DNA of 64,000 nucleotides from Streptomyces tendae (GCF_014650435.1 NZ_BMUY01000006.1:372001-436000), one strand, 5' to 3'; counted from the first letter of the stretch, positions 51,046 through 59,970 are shown. Numbers and translations: made by a program. Notes: a model not told the origin generated them from the sequence alone.

Positions 51046-52859
51046 CGGAGGTCGCCCTCCGGCAGGTCGCGGAGCATCGTCCTCTTGCCCATGGCCGAGT
51101 GCACGAGCTCCTGCAACTGCTTGGAGCGGTCACGGTAGAAGCGCTCGTAGTCGTTCTCGCGCAACGCGTCCGGATCGATCAGATGGGTCGACAGGACGTC
51201 GTCGAACCACTCGGGCCGCATGTCGGACGCGGCGACCATCGTGGACAGGTACGACGACGGCGCCCCCGTCATGTCCATCGCCGCACGATAGGACAAGGGT
51301 GTCTTGTTCACGATGGAACTCGTGGGCAGACCCTCGCTGTTGCCCCGCCGGAACCACGTCTTGGGGAAGATCTGCCGCACGTCCACGCCGTACTCGTCCA
51401 GCCTGCCCGGACTGAGCGGGGCGTCCGTGTGGTGCCAGTCCACCGCCCCCTGCTTGATCAGCAGGGCGTAGATCCCTTTGTAGGCGGCGCTGTTGCGGGT
51501 GGTGAGGGTGTCGAGGCGCTCGGCGAAGAAGAACGCCTCCGTGACCGTCTCCGGCGCCCTCTCGCCCTGGGTGATCCAGGGGACGAGCTGCTCGACGTCC
51601 TTGGTGAAGCGCGTCTCCGTGGAGCCGCCGTACATCTCCCCGAGCACCCCGCACCAGTACCACTGCTCGGTCTTCTCCTCCGCCCCCAGCCCGTCCGCCC
51701 CTGTGTCGAGGATGGCGCGGACGGCCGCGAGCGGCACGAGCTGCGTCTTGTACGGCAGGTCGGCCGGGCGGACGATGCTCTGTCGCTCCAGGAAGTCGCC
51801 CACCCAGGCGAAGGCGTCGGCGAGCTTGGGGGCCAGGCGGACGAAGTCGGCGAGGGGGAGGTCCAGGAGGTCGCGGCGCTTGCACGACACCGTGGTCCCG
51901 ATGCCGTTCTGCTTCCGTTCCCAGGTGCGTACCAGCGCGATGGCCTGCAGAAAGTCGATGCTGCTCAGCCCGTTCTCCAGGCCGCTGTCCAGTCGGCCGA
52001 AGACCGGGTACTTGCTCGCCAGTGCCTGCTTGATCTCCCGCCACACCTCGGGAAGCTGGTAGTAGTCTCCGGTCCGCTCCACGTAGTCGCCGTCCCCGGC
52101 GTAGGTGGCGGTGAGCAGTTCGAAGACGTTGAGCGGAACGCCGCCCGTGTTGACCCGCTCGAATACCGCGCAGACCGCGTCCATGGAGGTGGAGGCGGCC
52201 AGCCGGATCATCGGCACCTGGAAGGCGCGGACCTGCTGGAGGACGGCCTCGTCGAACTGACCCCACAGGTCCCAGTTCCGGTCCTCGTCCGCCTTGATGT
52301 ACGCCTTCTTCCACTCGTTGACGCGCTGGGCGTCGAAGATGAAGTGGAGAGGGAAGAGGCCGGCCGCACACTCGGCCTCGGTGGTGGTCAGATCCAGTAC
52401 CACCGTGCGGTTGAAGTCCGTCCGCAGCACCTTGTCGGCGGGGACGGACACGATGGCCTCGTCGCGGTCCGCGGACGGTCCCACGGCCTTCGCGATGTCG
52501 ACGTAGTACCAGCGCTGGATGGCCTTGCCCCGGGCGTCCGCCGTCTCCACCGGGGCATCGAGCCACAGGGACTGGAAGAGCGAAGTGAGCCGCTGCTGCC
52601 CGTCCAGCAGCAGCAGGTCGGCCGCCGGGTCTGCGTCCGGTTGGGCACCGGTGAGAGTGCGTGAGCGAAATCGGGTGGCTCCGCCGGTCTGCAGCGTCAT
52701 CACTACGCCGAGCGGGTAGTCCAGGGTGACCGTCGCGATGATGGCTCGGATCCGGTCGTCGTCCCACTTCCAGTTCCGCTGGAAGTCGGGCAGTTGTAAG
52801 GAGCCCGAGGCGACATCCGCCAGAACGTCCTTGAGCTTCACGTTGTCGAGGGCCGCCAT
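51042..52859 (-). CDS. DUF262 (GmrS-like) protein with degenerate DUF1524 HNH domain
   Basis: This 605-residue protein has the DUF262/ParB-like NTPase core: LPDFQRNW (25-32 region) and LLLDGQQRLTSL (Asp86 to Arg90). This matches the GmrS half of the GmrSD type IV restriction enzyme and BrxU. The C-terminal part has the surroundings of the DUF1524 nuclease (IFPKTWF, SIVNKTPLSYRA), but the usual catalytic HH before IFPK reads DVRQ, so the nuclease is probably inactive. ATG 52859 has GGGGAGTGG upstream. It is the first gene of a two-gene operon with the CBS-HEPN protein and is divergent from brxD. Confidence 0.85.
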   Translation of the reverse strand: MAALDNVKLKDVLADVASGSLQLPDFQRNWKWDDDRIRAIIATVTLDYPLGVVMTLQTGGATRFRSRTLTGAQPDADPAADLLLLDGQQRLTSLFQSLWLDAPVETADARGKAIQRWYYVDIAKAVGPSADRDEAIVSVPADKVLRTDFNRTVVLDLTTTEAECAAGLFPLHFIFDAQRVNEWKKAYIKADEDRNWDLWGQFDEAVLQQVRAFQVPMIRLAASTSMDAVCAVFERVNTGGVPLNVFELLTATYAGDGDYVERTGDYYQLPEVWREIKQALASKYPVFGRLDSGLENGLSSIDFLQAIALVRTWERKQNGIGTTVSCKRRDLLDLPLADFVRLAPKLADAFAWVGDFLERQSIVRPADLPYKTQLVPLAAVRAILDTGADGLGAEEKTEQWYWCGVLGEMYGGSTETRFTKDVEQLVPWITQGERAPETVTEAFFFAERLDTLTTRNSAAYKGIYALLIKQGAVDWHHTDAPLSPGRLDEYGVDVRQIFPKTWFRRGNSEGLPTSSIVNKTPLSYRAAMDMTGAPSSYLSTMVAASDMRPEWFDDVLSTHLIDPDALRENDYERFYRDRSKQLQELVHSAMGKRTMLRDLPEGDLR

Positions 52860-52898
52860 GTGACTCCACTCCCCGCCCTGAGAAATGTACAGAGAGTG

Positions 52899-52928
52899 AT
52901 TCCAGCAGTGCTCACGGGTAACCGTCAA
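52899..52928 (-). promoter_or_regulatory. Promoter of the DUF262 / CBS-HEPN operon
   Basis: On the minus strand TTGACG (52928-52923), an 18-nt spacer and TGGAAT (52904-52899), 40 bp before the ATG. Confidence 0.5.
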
Positions 52929-52955
52929 CCGGATCACTCGCGTCGGTCGGTAACC
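52917..52955. promoter_or_regulatory. Paired GGTAACC direct repeats in the DUF262/brxD divergent region
   Basis: GGTAACC occurs at 52917-52923 and 52949-52955, 32 bp apart (about three helical turns), flanking and touching the -35 of the DUF262 promoter. They are candidate operator sites for a shared regulator. Confidence 0.4.
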
Positions 52956-53033
52956 AGTCGGTTGCCGACCTTGAGGAGGCGACCGGAGGCCGTCTTGTAC
53001 GAGCGCGGACTGGAAGGTGAAAGACTGGCAGGC

Positions 53034-54383
53034 GTGAGCACCACCGGATCTCAGCGCCCCGCCCAGGTGAGCGCCGCCCGCCGCCGCACCGTTGTCGACG
53101 CTCTGCGCCGCGGGGCGGTGCCCGAGAGCGGGCTCGATCTGCTCGCCACCGGACTCGAACGGTTCGAGGCGGCCCTTGACGCGGAACTGGACGCCGTCAC
53201 ATCCGGCGGGTCCGTGTTCAAGGCAGTGCGCGGTGAGTACGGATCCGGCAAGACGTTCTTCACGCGGTGGCTGGGGGAGCGGGCCAAGCGGCGGAACTTC
53301 GCCGTCGCCGAGATCCAGATCTCCGAGAACGAGACACCGCTGCACAAGCTGGAGACCGTCTACCGCCGCCTCACCGAACGGCTCGCCACGTCCAGTTTCC
53401 CGCCTAGCGCGCTGCGGCCCGTCGTGGACGCCTGGTTCTACGCCCTGGAGGAGGACGCGCTCGCCGCCGGCGCCACCGAGGAGGAGCTGCCGGGAGAGGT
53501 CGAGAAACTCCTCGTCGCACGGCTCGCCGAGGTGTCCCGGCACGCGCCGTCCTTCGCCACCGCACTGCGCGGGTACCGAGCGGCGCTCGCGGAGGGCGAC
53601 GAAGCGACCGCCGCGGCCGTGCTGGCATGGCTCGGTGGCCAGCCACACGTCGCCGCCGCCGCCCGCCGGTCCGCCGGAGTGCGCGGCGACCTCGACCACT
53701 TCGGTGCCCTGGGCTTCCTGCAGGGCCTGCTCACCGTGTTGCGCGACTCCGGACACACCGGGCTCTTCGTCGTCCTCGACGAGGTGGAGACGCTGCAGAG
53801 AGTCCGGTCTGACGCCCGTGACAAGGCGTTGAACGCCCTGCGACAGCTCATCGACGAGGTGCACTCCGGCCGCTTCCCGGGCCTGTACCTGGTGATCACC
53901 GGTACGCCCGCCTTCTACGACGGCCAGCAGGGCGTCCAGCGACTCGCGCCGCTCGCTCAACGGCTCGCCACCGACTTCACCACCGACCCGCGCTTCGACA
54001 ACCCCCGTGCCGTGCAGATCCGGCTGCCAGGTTTCAGCCAGGAGTCACTGGTCGGTCTCGGAGTCACCATCCGTGAGCTGTACGCGGACGCCGCCCAGGC
54101 TCCCGAGCGCGTGCGGGCTGTCGTCGATGACGCCTATGTCGCCGACCTCGCCCAGGCCGTAGGCGGCGCTCTGGGCGGCAAGGTCGGTGTGGCACCCAGA
54201 CTGTTTCTGAAGAAACTCGTTGGTGACGTTCTCGACCGGGTGGACCAGTTCGACGACTTCGACCCCCGACAGCACTATCGCCTGACCGTCGCGAGCAGCG
54301 AACTCACCGATGTCGAACGGAACCTGGCCGCCACGGTCACCGGCGGTTCCGCATCCGCCGACGACATCGAACTGGAGCTGTGA
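53034..54383 (+). CDS. brxD: BrxD, P-loop ATPase of type 2 BREX
   Basis: This 449-residue protein has an ATPase core with Walker A RGEYGSGKTFF (Lys73) and Walker B LFVVLDEVETL near residue 250, followed by ARDKALNALRQLIDEV and a sensor-like VITGTPAFYDG. Length and motifs fit BrxD (DUF2791), found next to the BrxHI helicase in type 2 BREX. GTG 53034 is chosen since the protein fold starts there; GGAAGGTG lies about 12 nt upstream and an upstream frame back to 52860 looks non-coding. It is coupled to brxHI by a TGATG overlap. Confidence 0.88.
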   Translation: MSTTGSQRPAQVSAARRRTVVDALRRGAVPESGLDLLATGLERFEAALDAELDAVTSGGSVFKAVRGEYGSGKTFFTRWLGERAKRRNFAVAEIQISENETPLHKLETVYRRLTERLATSSFPPSALRPVVDAWFYALEEDALAAGATEEELPGEVEKLLVARLAEVSRHAPSFATALRGYRAALAEGDEATAAAVLAWLGGQPHVAAAARRSAGVRGDLDHFGALGFLQGLLTVLRDSGHTGLFVVLDEVETLQRVRSDARDKALNALRQLIDEVHSGRFPGLYLVITGTPAFYDGQQGVQRLAPLAQRLATDFTTDPRFDNPRAVQIRLPGFSQESLVGLGVTIRELYADAAQAPERVRAVVDDAYVADLAQAVGGALGGKVGVAPRLFLKKLVGDVLDRVDQFDDFDPRQHYRLTVASSELTDVERNLAATVTGGSASADDIELEL

Positions 54384-56578
54384 TGGCGGATGCCGGCAGC
54401 CCGCCCGAGGCAGAAAGGGGCGATGTACTCGACCGGCTCGACCCCGTCGTCCTGCACCACATCGTCAACACTCTCGGCTGGCCCGATCTGCGTCCCCTCC
54501 AACGAGCGGCGATCACCCCGCTCATGGACGGCGACGACGCCGTTCTGCTGGCCCCGACGGCGGGTGGCAAGACCGAGGCGGCCTGCTTCCCCCTGCTGTC
54601 GGCCATGGCGGAACAGACATGGACCGGAACCTCCGTGCTCTACCTCTGCCCGCTCAAAGCACTTCTCAACAACCTCGTCAGCCGCGTCGACACCTACGCC
54701 CAGTGGCTGGGACGACGTGCCGCCCTCTGGCACGGCGACACCAAGGAGTCGCAGCGGCAGCGCATCCGGACCGAGGCACCCGACGTCCTGCTGACCACTC
54801 CCGAGTCTCTCGAGGCGATGCTGATCGGCGTCAAGACCGAACACGCGCGCTTGCTGGGGAACGTACGGGCTGTCGTCGTCGACGAAGTACATGCCTTCGC
54901 CGGTGACGACCGGGGCTGGCACCTGTTGGCCGTACTGGAACGACTGGAACGTGTCACCGGGCGACCCATCCAGCGCATCGGCCTGTCCGCGACGGTCGGA
55001 AATCCGGATCAGTTGCTGGGCTGGCTGCAAGGCGCGGGTGGGAAGAGCCGTGTGGGGCGCGTCGTCGCTCCAGGGGTGACACTGTCCGCGTCCGACGCGG
55101 TGGGCGGCGACCGGAAGGACACCGCCGAACAGCTTCCCCGGCCGGCGGGCGCAGTCGAACTGGACTACGTGGGCTCCCTCGACAACGCGGCGAAACTCAT
55201 CGCGGCTCTGCATCGGGGTGAAAAGCGCCTCGTCTTCTGCGACTCCCGGGCCCAGGTGGAGCAACTGGGTGCCGCACTGCGGACCCGCGAGGTGACGGTC
55301 TTCCTGTCCCACGCCTCCCTCTCCGTCGACGAACGTACCCGCTCCGAGCAGGCCTTCGCCGAAGCACGCGACTGCGTCATCGTCTCCACGTCCACTCTGG
55401 AACTCGGCATCGACGTCGGTGACCTGGACCGAGTCATCCAGATCGACTCACCGGCCACCGTCGCCTCGTTCCTGCAGCGCATCGGACGCACCGGCCGACG
55501 CGCGGGCACGGTGCGCAACTGCCTGTTCCTCACCACACGCAAGGACACGCTGTTGCAGGCCGCCGGCCTGTTGCTGCTCTGGTCGCGCGGCTGGGTCGAA
55601 CCGGTTCATCCACCTCCAGAACCACGTCATCTCGTGGCACAGCAGCTCCTCGCCGTCACCCTCCAGCAGCACAAGCTGGGCGACCAGCTGTGGGACCGGC
55701 AGTGGAACGGTCTCGCGCCGTTCGACCAGTCCGCTGCTCCCATCCTGCGACACCTGACCGAAGAGGGCTTCCTGGACAGCGACGGCGGCCTGCTGTTCGT
55801 CGGCCCCGAGGCTGAACGGCGCTTCGGAAAGCGACATTTCATCGAGCTCACCGCTTCCTTCACCGCGCCGCCGCAGTTCACCGTCCTGTCCGGCCGCACC
55901 GAGATCGGACGGACCGACCCGAGCGTGCTCACCGAGGAACGGCCCGGCCCGCGACGATTGCTGCTCGGCGGACGCAGTTGGCAGGTCACGTACATCGACT
56001 GGCTGCGCAAACGCGTCTTCGTCGAACCTGCCGACAGCGGGGGAGTCGCCAAGTGGATGAACGGCGGAATCGCCGGACTCACGTACGCCCTGACGCGCGC
56101 CATGCGCGAGGTCCTGCTCGGCGAGGACCCTCCCGTGGTGCTCACCCGGCGGGCCCAGGCGCAGCTGGCCGAGCAACGCGAGAGCGACGCACCCGACACC
56201 GTGCACCCGGGCGGCACGCTGGTCACCCGTGTAGGCAAAGACGTCCGCTGGTGGACCTGGGCCGGATACCGCGCCAACGCCACCCTCGCGGCCACCCTGC
56301 AGTCGGTCACCGACCCGCTGCAGCGCCCCACCGACTGCTGGCTGCGCCTGCGCGAGGACCTCGACTCGGCCGACTGGCACGCAGCCCGAAAGGGCGTCGG
56401 TGAGACTCTCGTCCTCCCCGACGTCGACCCACGCGCCGTACGCGGTCTCAAGTTCTCCGTCGCACTCCCCGAACGCCTGGCGGTCGCGACGGTGGCGGCC
56501 CGACTGGCCGACTTCGACAGCGCGCGGTCCGTACTGTCGGAGGCCGTGCGTTTCGTCGTTTCCAGCGATGGCGCCTGA
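54383..56578 (+). CDS. brxHI: BrxHI, Lhr-like DEAD/DEVH-box helicase of type 2 BREX
   Basis: This 731-residue SF2 helicase has Q-motif/Walker A APTAGGKTEAA (Lys63), motif II DEVH (167-170), motif III GLSATVGNP and motif VI QRIGRTGRRAGT. A C-terminal accessory region follows. BrxHI proteins are Lhr-like helicases specific to type 2 BREX. ATG 54383 overlaps the brxD stop (TGATG); the GTG at 54380 is a weaker choice. It closes the BREX gene set, restoring co-orientation with pglYZ after the antisense DUF262 insertion. Confidence 0.92.
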   Translation: MADAGSPPEAERGDVLDRLDPVVLHHIVNTLGWPDLRPLQRAAITPLMDGDDAVLLAPTAGGKTEAACFPLLSAMAEQTWTGTSVLYLCPLKALLNNLVSRVDTYAQWLGRRAALWHGDTKESQRQRIRTEAPDVLLTTPESLEAMLIGVKTEHARLLGNVRAVVVDEVHAFAGDDRGWHLLAVLERLERVTGRPIQRIGLSATVGNPDQLLGWLQGAGGKSRVGRVVAPGVTLSASDAVGGDRKDTAEQLPRPAGAVELDYVGSLDNAAKLIAALHRGEKRLVFCDSRAQVEQLGAALRTREVTVFLSHASLSVDERTRSEQAFAEARDCVIVSTSTLELGIDVGDLDRVIQIDSPATVASFLQRIGRTGRRAGTVRNCLFLTTRKDTLLQAAGLLLLWSRGWVEPVHPPPEPRHLVAQQLLAVTLQQHKLGDQLWDRQWNGLAPFDQSAAPILRHLTEEGFLDSDGGLLFVGPEAERRFGKRHFIELTASFTAPPQFTVLSGRTEIGRTDPSVLTEERPGPRRLLLGGRSWQVTYIDWLRKRVFVEPADSGGVAKWMNGGIAGLTYALTRAMREVLLGEDPPVVLTRRAQAQLAEQRESDAPDTVHPGGTLVTRVGKDVRWWTWAGYRANATLAATLQSVTDPLQRPTDCWLRLREDLDSADWHAARKGVGETLVLPDVDPRAVRGLKFSVALPERLAVATVAARLADFDSARSVLSEAVRFVVSSDGA

Positions 56579-56634
56579 GGCAGGCGATGCTCTTACCCGG
56601 GCAGGCTCCCCGCTTCAGTCTTCGGCAGCTTCGA

Positions 56635-56655
56635 CCTGCCTGCCTGCCTACCTGC
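56635..56655. repeat. CTGC microsatellite
   Basis: CCTGCCTGCCTGCCTACCTGC is a short 4-bp repeat lying between brxHI and the end of the next, convergent gene. Confidence 0.6.
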
Positions 56656-57217
56656 TTGGACACTCCACACGTTCGGTGACGCCGAGATCGCGACGCATCT
56701 CATCGCGCAGGTCGGACAGCTTTTCCCAAAGGCTGTCCATCCGCCGACTCAGTTCGTCGACGCTCTCTTCCCGCCGAGGAAGACCCGAGTCCAAGCGCTT
56801 GACCAGTCCGTAGATTTTGCGCAGCGGACCGTTGGCGGCTCCCAGGACGGGCAGTACTTCATCGGACACGATCATGTGGGACTCCGCGTGCTGGACAACG
56901 TACGCGCTCCAGCGATCCTCGAGTTCGGTTCTCCGTGCTTCCTTGAGAGCGCCGTCCCGCCGCAGGTCGTGCATGCAGCCTGCGAGGGCGTCCCGGACCG
57001 CTCGTGCCGCCGCATGCAACCGTGTGTATGCGGCACGCCGTTCCTCGAGCAGTCGGCTGTCCCACTCGCGGATCCGATCCTCCTGGCGGTGCCGCTCGAT
57101 CCGCTCGTGTTCACGGGACCAACCACGTTCTGCGCCACGCTGCGTAAGGAGTACCGACACCAGGGAGACCCCGCCCCCGATCACCGCGGCAGCAAGCGCC
57201 AACAATGCCGCACCCAT
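56648..57217 (-). CDS. Membrane-anchored coiled-coil protein of unknown function
   Basis: I do not recognise a family. The 189-residue product begins with one hydrophobic helix (ALLALAAAVIGGGVSLVSVLL), probably a membrane anchor, followed by a charged heptad-rich region (WSREHERIERHRQEDRIREW) and a second helical part ending in SRRMDSLWEKLSDLRDEMRR. The ATG at 57217 has GAGGGAGA upstream, which lies just past the 3' breakpoint of the DUF4011 remnant, so the gene may use that remnant's old promoter. It converges with brxHI. A structural or signalling accessory role is possible. Confidence 0.7.
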   Translation of the reverse strand: MGAALLALAAAVIGGGVSLVSVLLTQRGAERGWSREHERIERHRQEDRIREWDSRLLEERRAAYTRLHAAARAVRDALAGCMHDLRRDGALKEARRTELEDRWSAYVVQHAESHMIVSDEVLPVLGAANGPLRKIYGLVKRLDSGLPRREESVDELSRRMDSLWEKLSDLRDEMRRDLGVTERVECPSR

Positions 57218-57227
57218 GAGTTCTCCC

Positions 57228-57556
57228 TCACCTGCCGAATTCTGTGCCGTAGTCGTTGAACACCTGAGTGGCTTTGGCGCGGAGGAAACGCGGCGCGCTC
57301 TGGAGGGCCGGTGCCGTGGTCTTCTGCGTCACGACGTCCTTCTCACCGGAAGGCGGCCACATCGGTTCCTCGTCCTCTGCACCAGGACAGAGGGCGAGGG
57401 TGCCGACAACTCGAGCGTCGAGGCACGGGGGTGCTTGAAGTTCAGCAGTCGGTTGCGACCGCTGAGGTCCACAAGCGACGTGCGCCAACCCGCCAGAATC
57501 GTCCTGAGACGTTCCAGATCGCTGCCGCCCCCGAATGCATCCGGATTGGTCGTCAC
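57228..57556 (-). pseudogene. Frameshifted, truncated remnant of a DUF4011 helicase gene
   Basis: From ATG 57556 the frame encodes LERLRTILAGWRTSLVDLSG then RNRLLNF and STLELSAPSP, the N-terminal signature of DUF4011 proteins, but it stops at 57329. The next expected stretch, VVTQKTTAPALQSAPRFLRA then KATQVFNDYG, appears in another minus-strand frame ending at 57228. At FNDYG the match ends and the product terminates (TEFGR), which marks a deletion point near 57246. Intact relatives are very large helicases, some fused to Vsr-type nucleases, and include the phage-defence protein Hhe. Only about 100 codons remain here. Confidence 0.75.
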
Positions 57557-57830
57557 CCGTTACCTGCTCTCATTCTGCGCTGCTCGGGCGGCGGGCAGGC
57601 CCGGCGTCTCCGACTGATCCCCCTGCGTGCAGCATGTTCGTTTTGTCGCACTCGCCCCCACGGACGGACGAAATTGTATGGGGGAGATATGGAAAGCAGA
57701 AGTGGGTCTTGTATCGGGATGTGACGAACTCGTGCACAACCAGGACCGACCCTGCGAGGTCGAAGATGACGTGCCGCCCGACTTCATGGGGGACGAGCAC
57801 TCTGCACATACAGCAAGGAGACGGCCCCCG

Positions 57831-59963
57831 ATGGTCTCAGTCGGACGTGAAGAAGACACTCGCAAGGTCCAGACGGCCGTGCTGGGCGGTCCCGACGGCC
57901 ATCGCCCCCTCTTCCTCCCGTACGAGAAACAGGCCGCCGCTCGGCTACGACAGGAGCATGGCTCCAACGCCTTCACCTGCGGCACCCTCCTCGGGGGGTG
58001 CGGCAAGCTCCTCACGTTGCGAGCCTGCGACGACAAGAAGTCGCACTTCGCCCACCGCCCGCCTGTCCGGTGCAGCCGCACCGCACTCGGTGAGAGCAGC
58101 GCCGACCACCTGTACATCGGCGAAGCCATCGACAAGTGGCTCCGCACGCAGGGTCAGCCGAACGTCAGCGTTCAGTACGCCAAGCAGAAGGGTGCTCGCA
58201 GCGACGCGATCGAGGTCCGTTTCGGGTCCAAGAAGAAGCGCCGCCTCATCCACGTGCAGATGGCCCGGCGGTCGTTCACGGAGTGGCAGTCCGATGGGGA
58301 GCGGCTTGCCGCGCCGGCCGGGAAACCATCCACCATTCGCCTGTACGGGCCGGAGAGTCAGCTCGCCCCGTTCGAACTTGAGGCCACGGGGTACGCCCTG
58401 CGCTTCCGGTGCCTGACCGAGAACGGCACGCGCGTCGTCCACGTCGGAACGCATCCTCCTGGCCACCAGGTCACGTGGACAACTCTCGACAAGTGCCGCC
58501 TGGCCCCCGCAGGGATCGTGACTCCCTGGCTGACGGAGACTCCGTACGGGCTGCAGCCGAAAGGGACCGAGCCTCCGCGGAGCCCGGCCGGCCGGCCGAC
58601 CGTCGTCGCAGAGCCGGAACCCGCAACGGACGACGCACCGGAGCCGCAGACCAGTCCCCTCACCGGTCCCGTCCTCCCGCTCATGCCGGGGTGTGTCGCC
58701 TTCATGGGTGCCACGCTGCTGTCGGAGGACAACGGTCGCCGTGTCTACGACGTGCACGCCCAGCCGCTCGGATCGGCATTGTTCCGCGCCTGGTTGTCCC
58801 TGCCGGCATCGACTGTGGCCCCGGCGTCCCACCACGTGTACGTACTGACGGAGCGAGCGGTGGTGCTCGAGGGTCCTCCAGGCACCGGTCACGTCTCCCG
58901 CTGGAGCCTGCGGGCCGAGGGGTTCGTTCGCCTCCCGGTCACGAAGGCAGCGGAATGGGAGCTGCTCAAGCCACCCGTGCCCGTACGGGAGGTCCCCGTG
59001 ACCACGACGGCATCAGCTCCGGAGCAGAAGCCCGTACTCACGCAGCGGGCCGCCGCGGCGGAACCGAAGGAACCACGGGCTGCGCGCACCTCCGGGCCGA
59101 CGGACGACGCTCCCGCTTCGGACGACCGGCTCATTGCCGAACTGGGCCGCGTCCTGGTCAGGACCGCCCGCGCGCGCACCACCATCACCTGGTACGAGCT
59201 GCTCAAGCAGACCGGGACCCTCCCGTGGGAAGTCAGCGAGACGCGCCAACTACGGCTGCTCACGGCCCTCGACGCACCACAAGCCAAAGCGCGTCGACCG
59301 CTGCTGTCCAGCCTCATCACCTTCTCCAAGCAGGCACAACCGAACGACACCCCACCTCCCTTCTTCCGCCAAGTGCTCGTGGCCCTGGGATGGCCTCACT
59401 GGACCGATGCGGCAGGTGCGTCCGACGTCTGGAGAGACCACAGGCAGCGCCTCCACCGCGCCCATCTCACAGACCGCACGGAACGGGCCCGGCGCGGCGA
59501 CGCCTCCGGGCGGCCCCTTGCACGGTCGGAGGCGGATTCGAGCCTTGGCGTCGGCTTCCCCACCGACAGGACGGCAGCAGCCTCATCCGAAGGACGGCGT
59601 ACGGGTTCCCGGCTGGAGCAGGACGCTCTCGAACCTCTCGCCGCTCAGGTGCGCACCCTCCTTCAGGACGCGGCGCGCGCCGGCACAACGCTCACTTGGG
59701 GAGATCTGCGCCGACGGCTGGGCGGGGCATTGCCCTACCTTCACCCAGACGATCAGGGTGAGCTTCTAGTGATGGTCGACCAGCAGACACAGGCGGACGA
59801 ACCGCTACTCGCCGCGTTGGTGGCCGGAGCGGACCTGTCGCCGCACGGTCTCTACCGGCATCTCCGCTACAGCCATGGCCGGGATCGCGTACCTGACGAG
59901 TCCCTCGAGATGGACTGGCAGATGGAGGTCTTTCGACTCTACCAGCTTTGGCGCCACCGCTGA
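57831..59963 (+). CDS. CoiA-like putative nuclease with duplicated C-terminal domain
   Basis: This 710-residue protein has a CoiA-like N-terminus: zinc-site residues Cys50, Cys57 and HFAH (72-75), a helix with ADHLYIGEAIDKWL, then a restriction-fold core with SDAIEVRF (Asp125) and LIHVQMARRS (His141, Gln143, where CoiA proteins usually have E-x-Q). The C-terminal half contains two copies of one domain: about 434-500 (TTITWYELLKQTGTLPW, RRPLLSSL) and about 602-665 (TTLTWGDLRRRLGGALPY, DEPLLAAL). CoiA proteins are linked to DNA uptake and recombination. Its place in the island suggests a nucleic-acid-directed defence role; nuclease activity is uncertain. ATG 57831 follows AAGGAG. Confidence 0.7.
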   Translation: MVSVGREEDTRKVQTAVLGGPDGHRPLFLPYEKQAAARLRQEHGSNAFTCGTLLGGCGKLLTLRACDDKKSHFAHRPPVRCSRTALGESSADHLYIGEAIDKWLRTQGQPNVSVQYAKQKGARSDAIEVRFGSKKKRRLIHVQMARRSFTEWQSDGERLAAPAGKPSTIRLYGPESQLAPFELEATGYALRFRCLTENGTRVVHVGTHPPGHQVTWTTLDKCRLAPAGIVTPWLTETPYGLQPKGTEPPRSPAGRPTVVAEPEPATDDAPEPQTSPLTGPVLPLMPGCVAFMGATLLSEDNGRRVYDVHAQPLGSALFRAWLSLPASTVAPASHHVYVLTERAVVLEGPPGTGHVSRWSLRAEGFVRLPVTKAAEWELLKPPVPVREVPVTTTASAPEQKPVLTQRAAAAEPKEPRAARTSGPTDDAPASDDRLIAELGRVLVRTARARTTITWYELLKQTGTLPWEVSETRQLRLLTALDAPQAKARRPLLSSLITFSKQAQPNDTPPPFFRQVLVALGWPHWTDAAGASDVWRDHRQRLHRAHLTDRTERARRGDASGRPLARSEADSSLGVGFPTDRTAAASSEGRRTGSRLEQDALEPLAAQVRTLLQDAARAGTTLTWGDLRRRLGGALPYLHPDDQGELLVMVDQQTQADEPLLAALVAGADLSPHGLYRHLRYSHGRDRVPDESLEMDWQMEVFRLYQLWRHR

Positions 59964-59970
59964 CCGCGCC

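Noticed and set aside
52860..53960. N-terminal extension of the DUF262 frame across brxD
   Set aside because: The minus-strand frame upstream of 52859 lacks domain features and lies opposite brxD; ATG 52859 has a ribosome site and begins the DUF262 fold.
57570..57809. Possible 79-codon minus-strand gene between the DUF4011 remnant and the CoiA-like gene
   Set aside because: No ribosome site or recognisable domain; it lies in the probable divergent promoter region.
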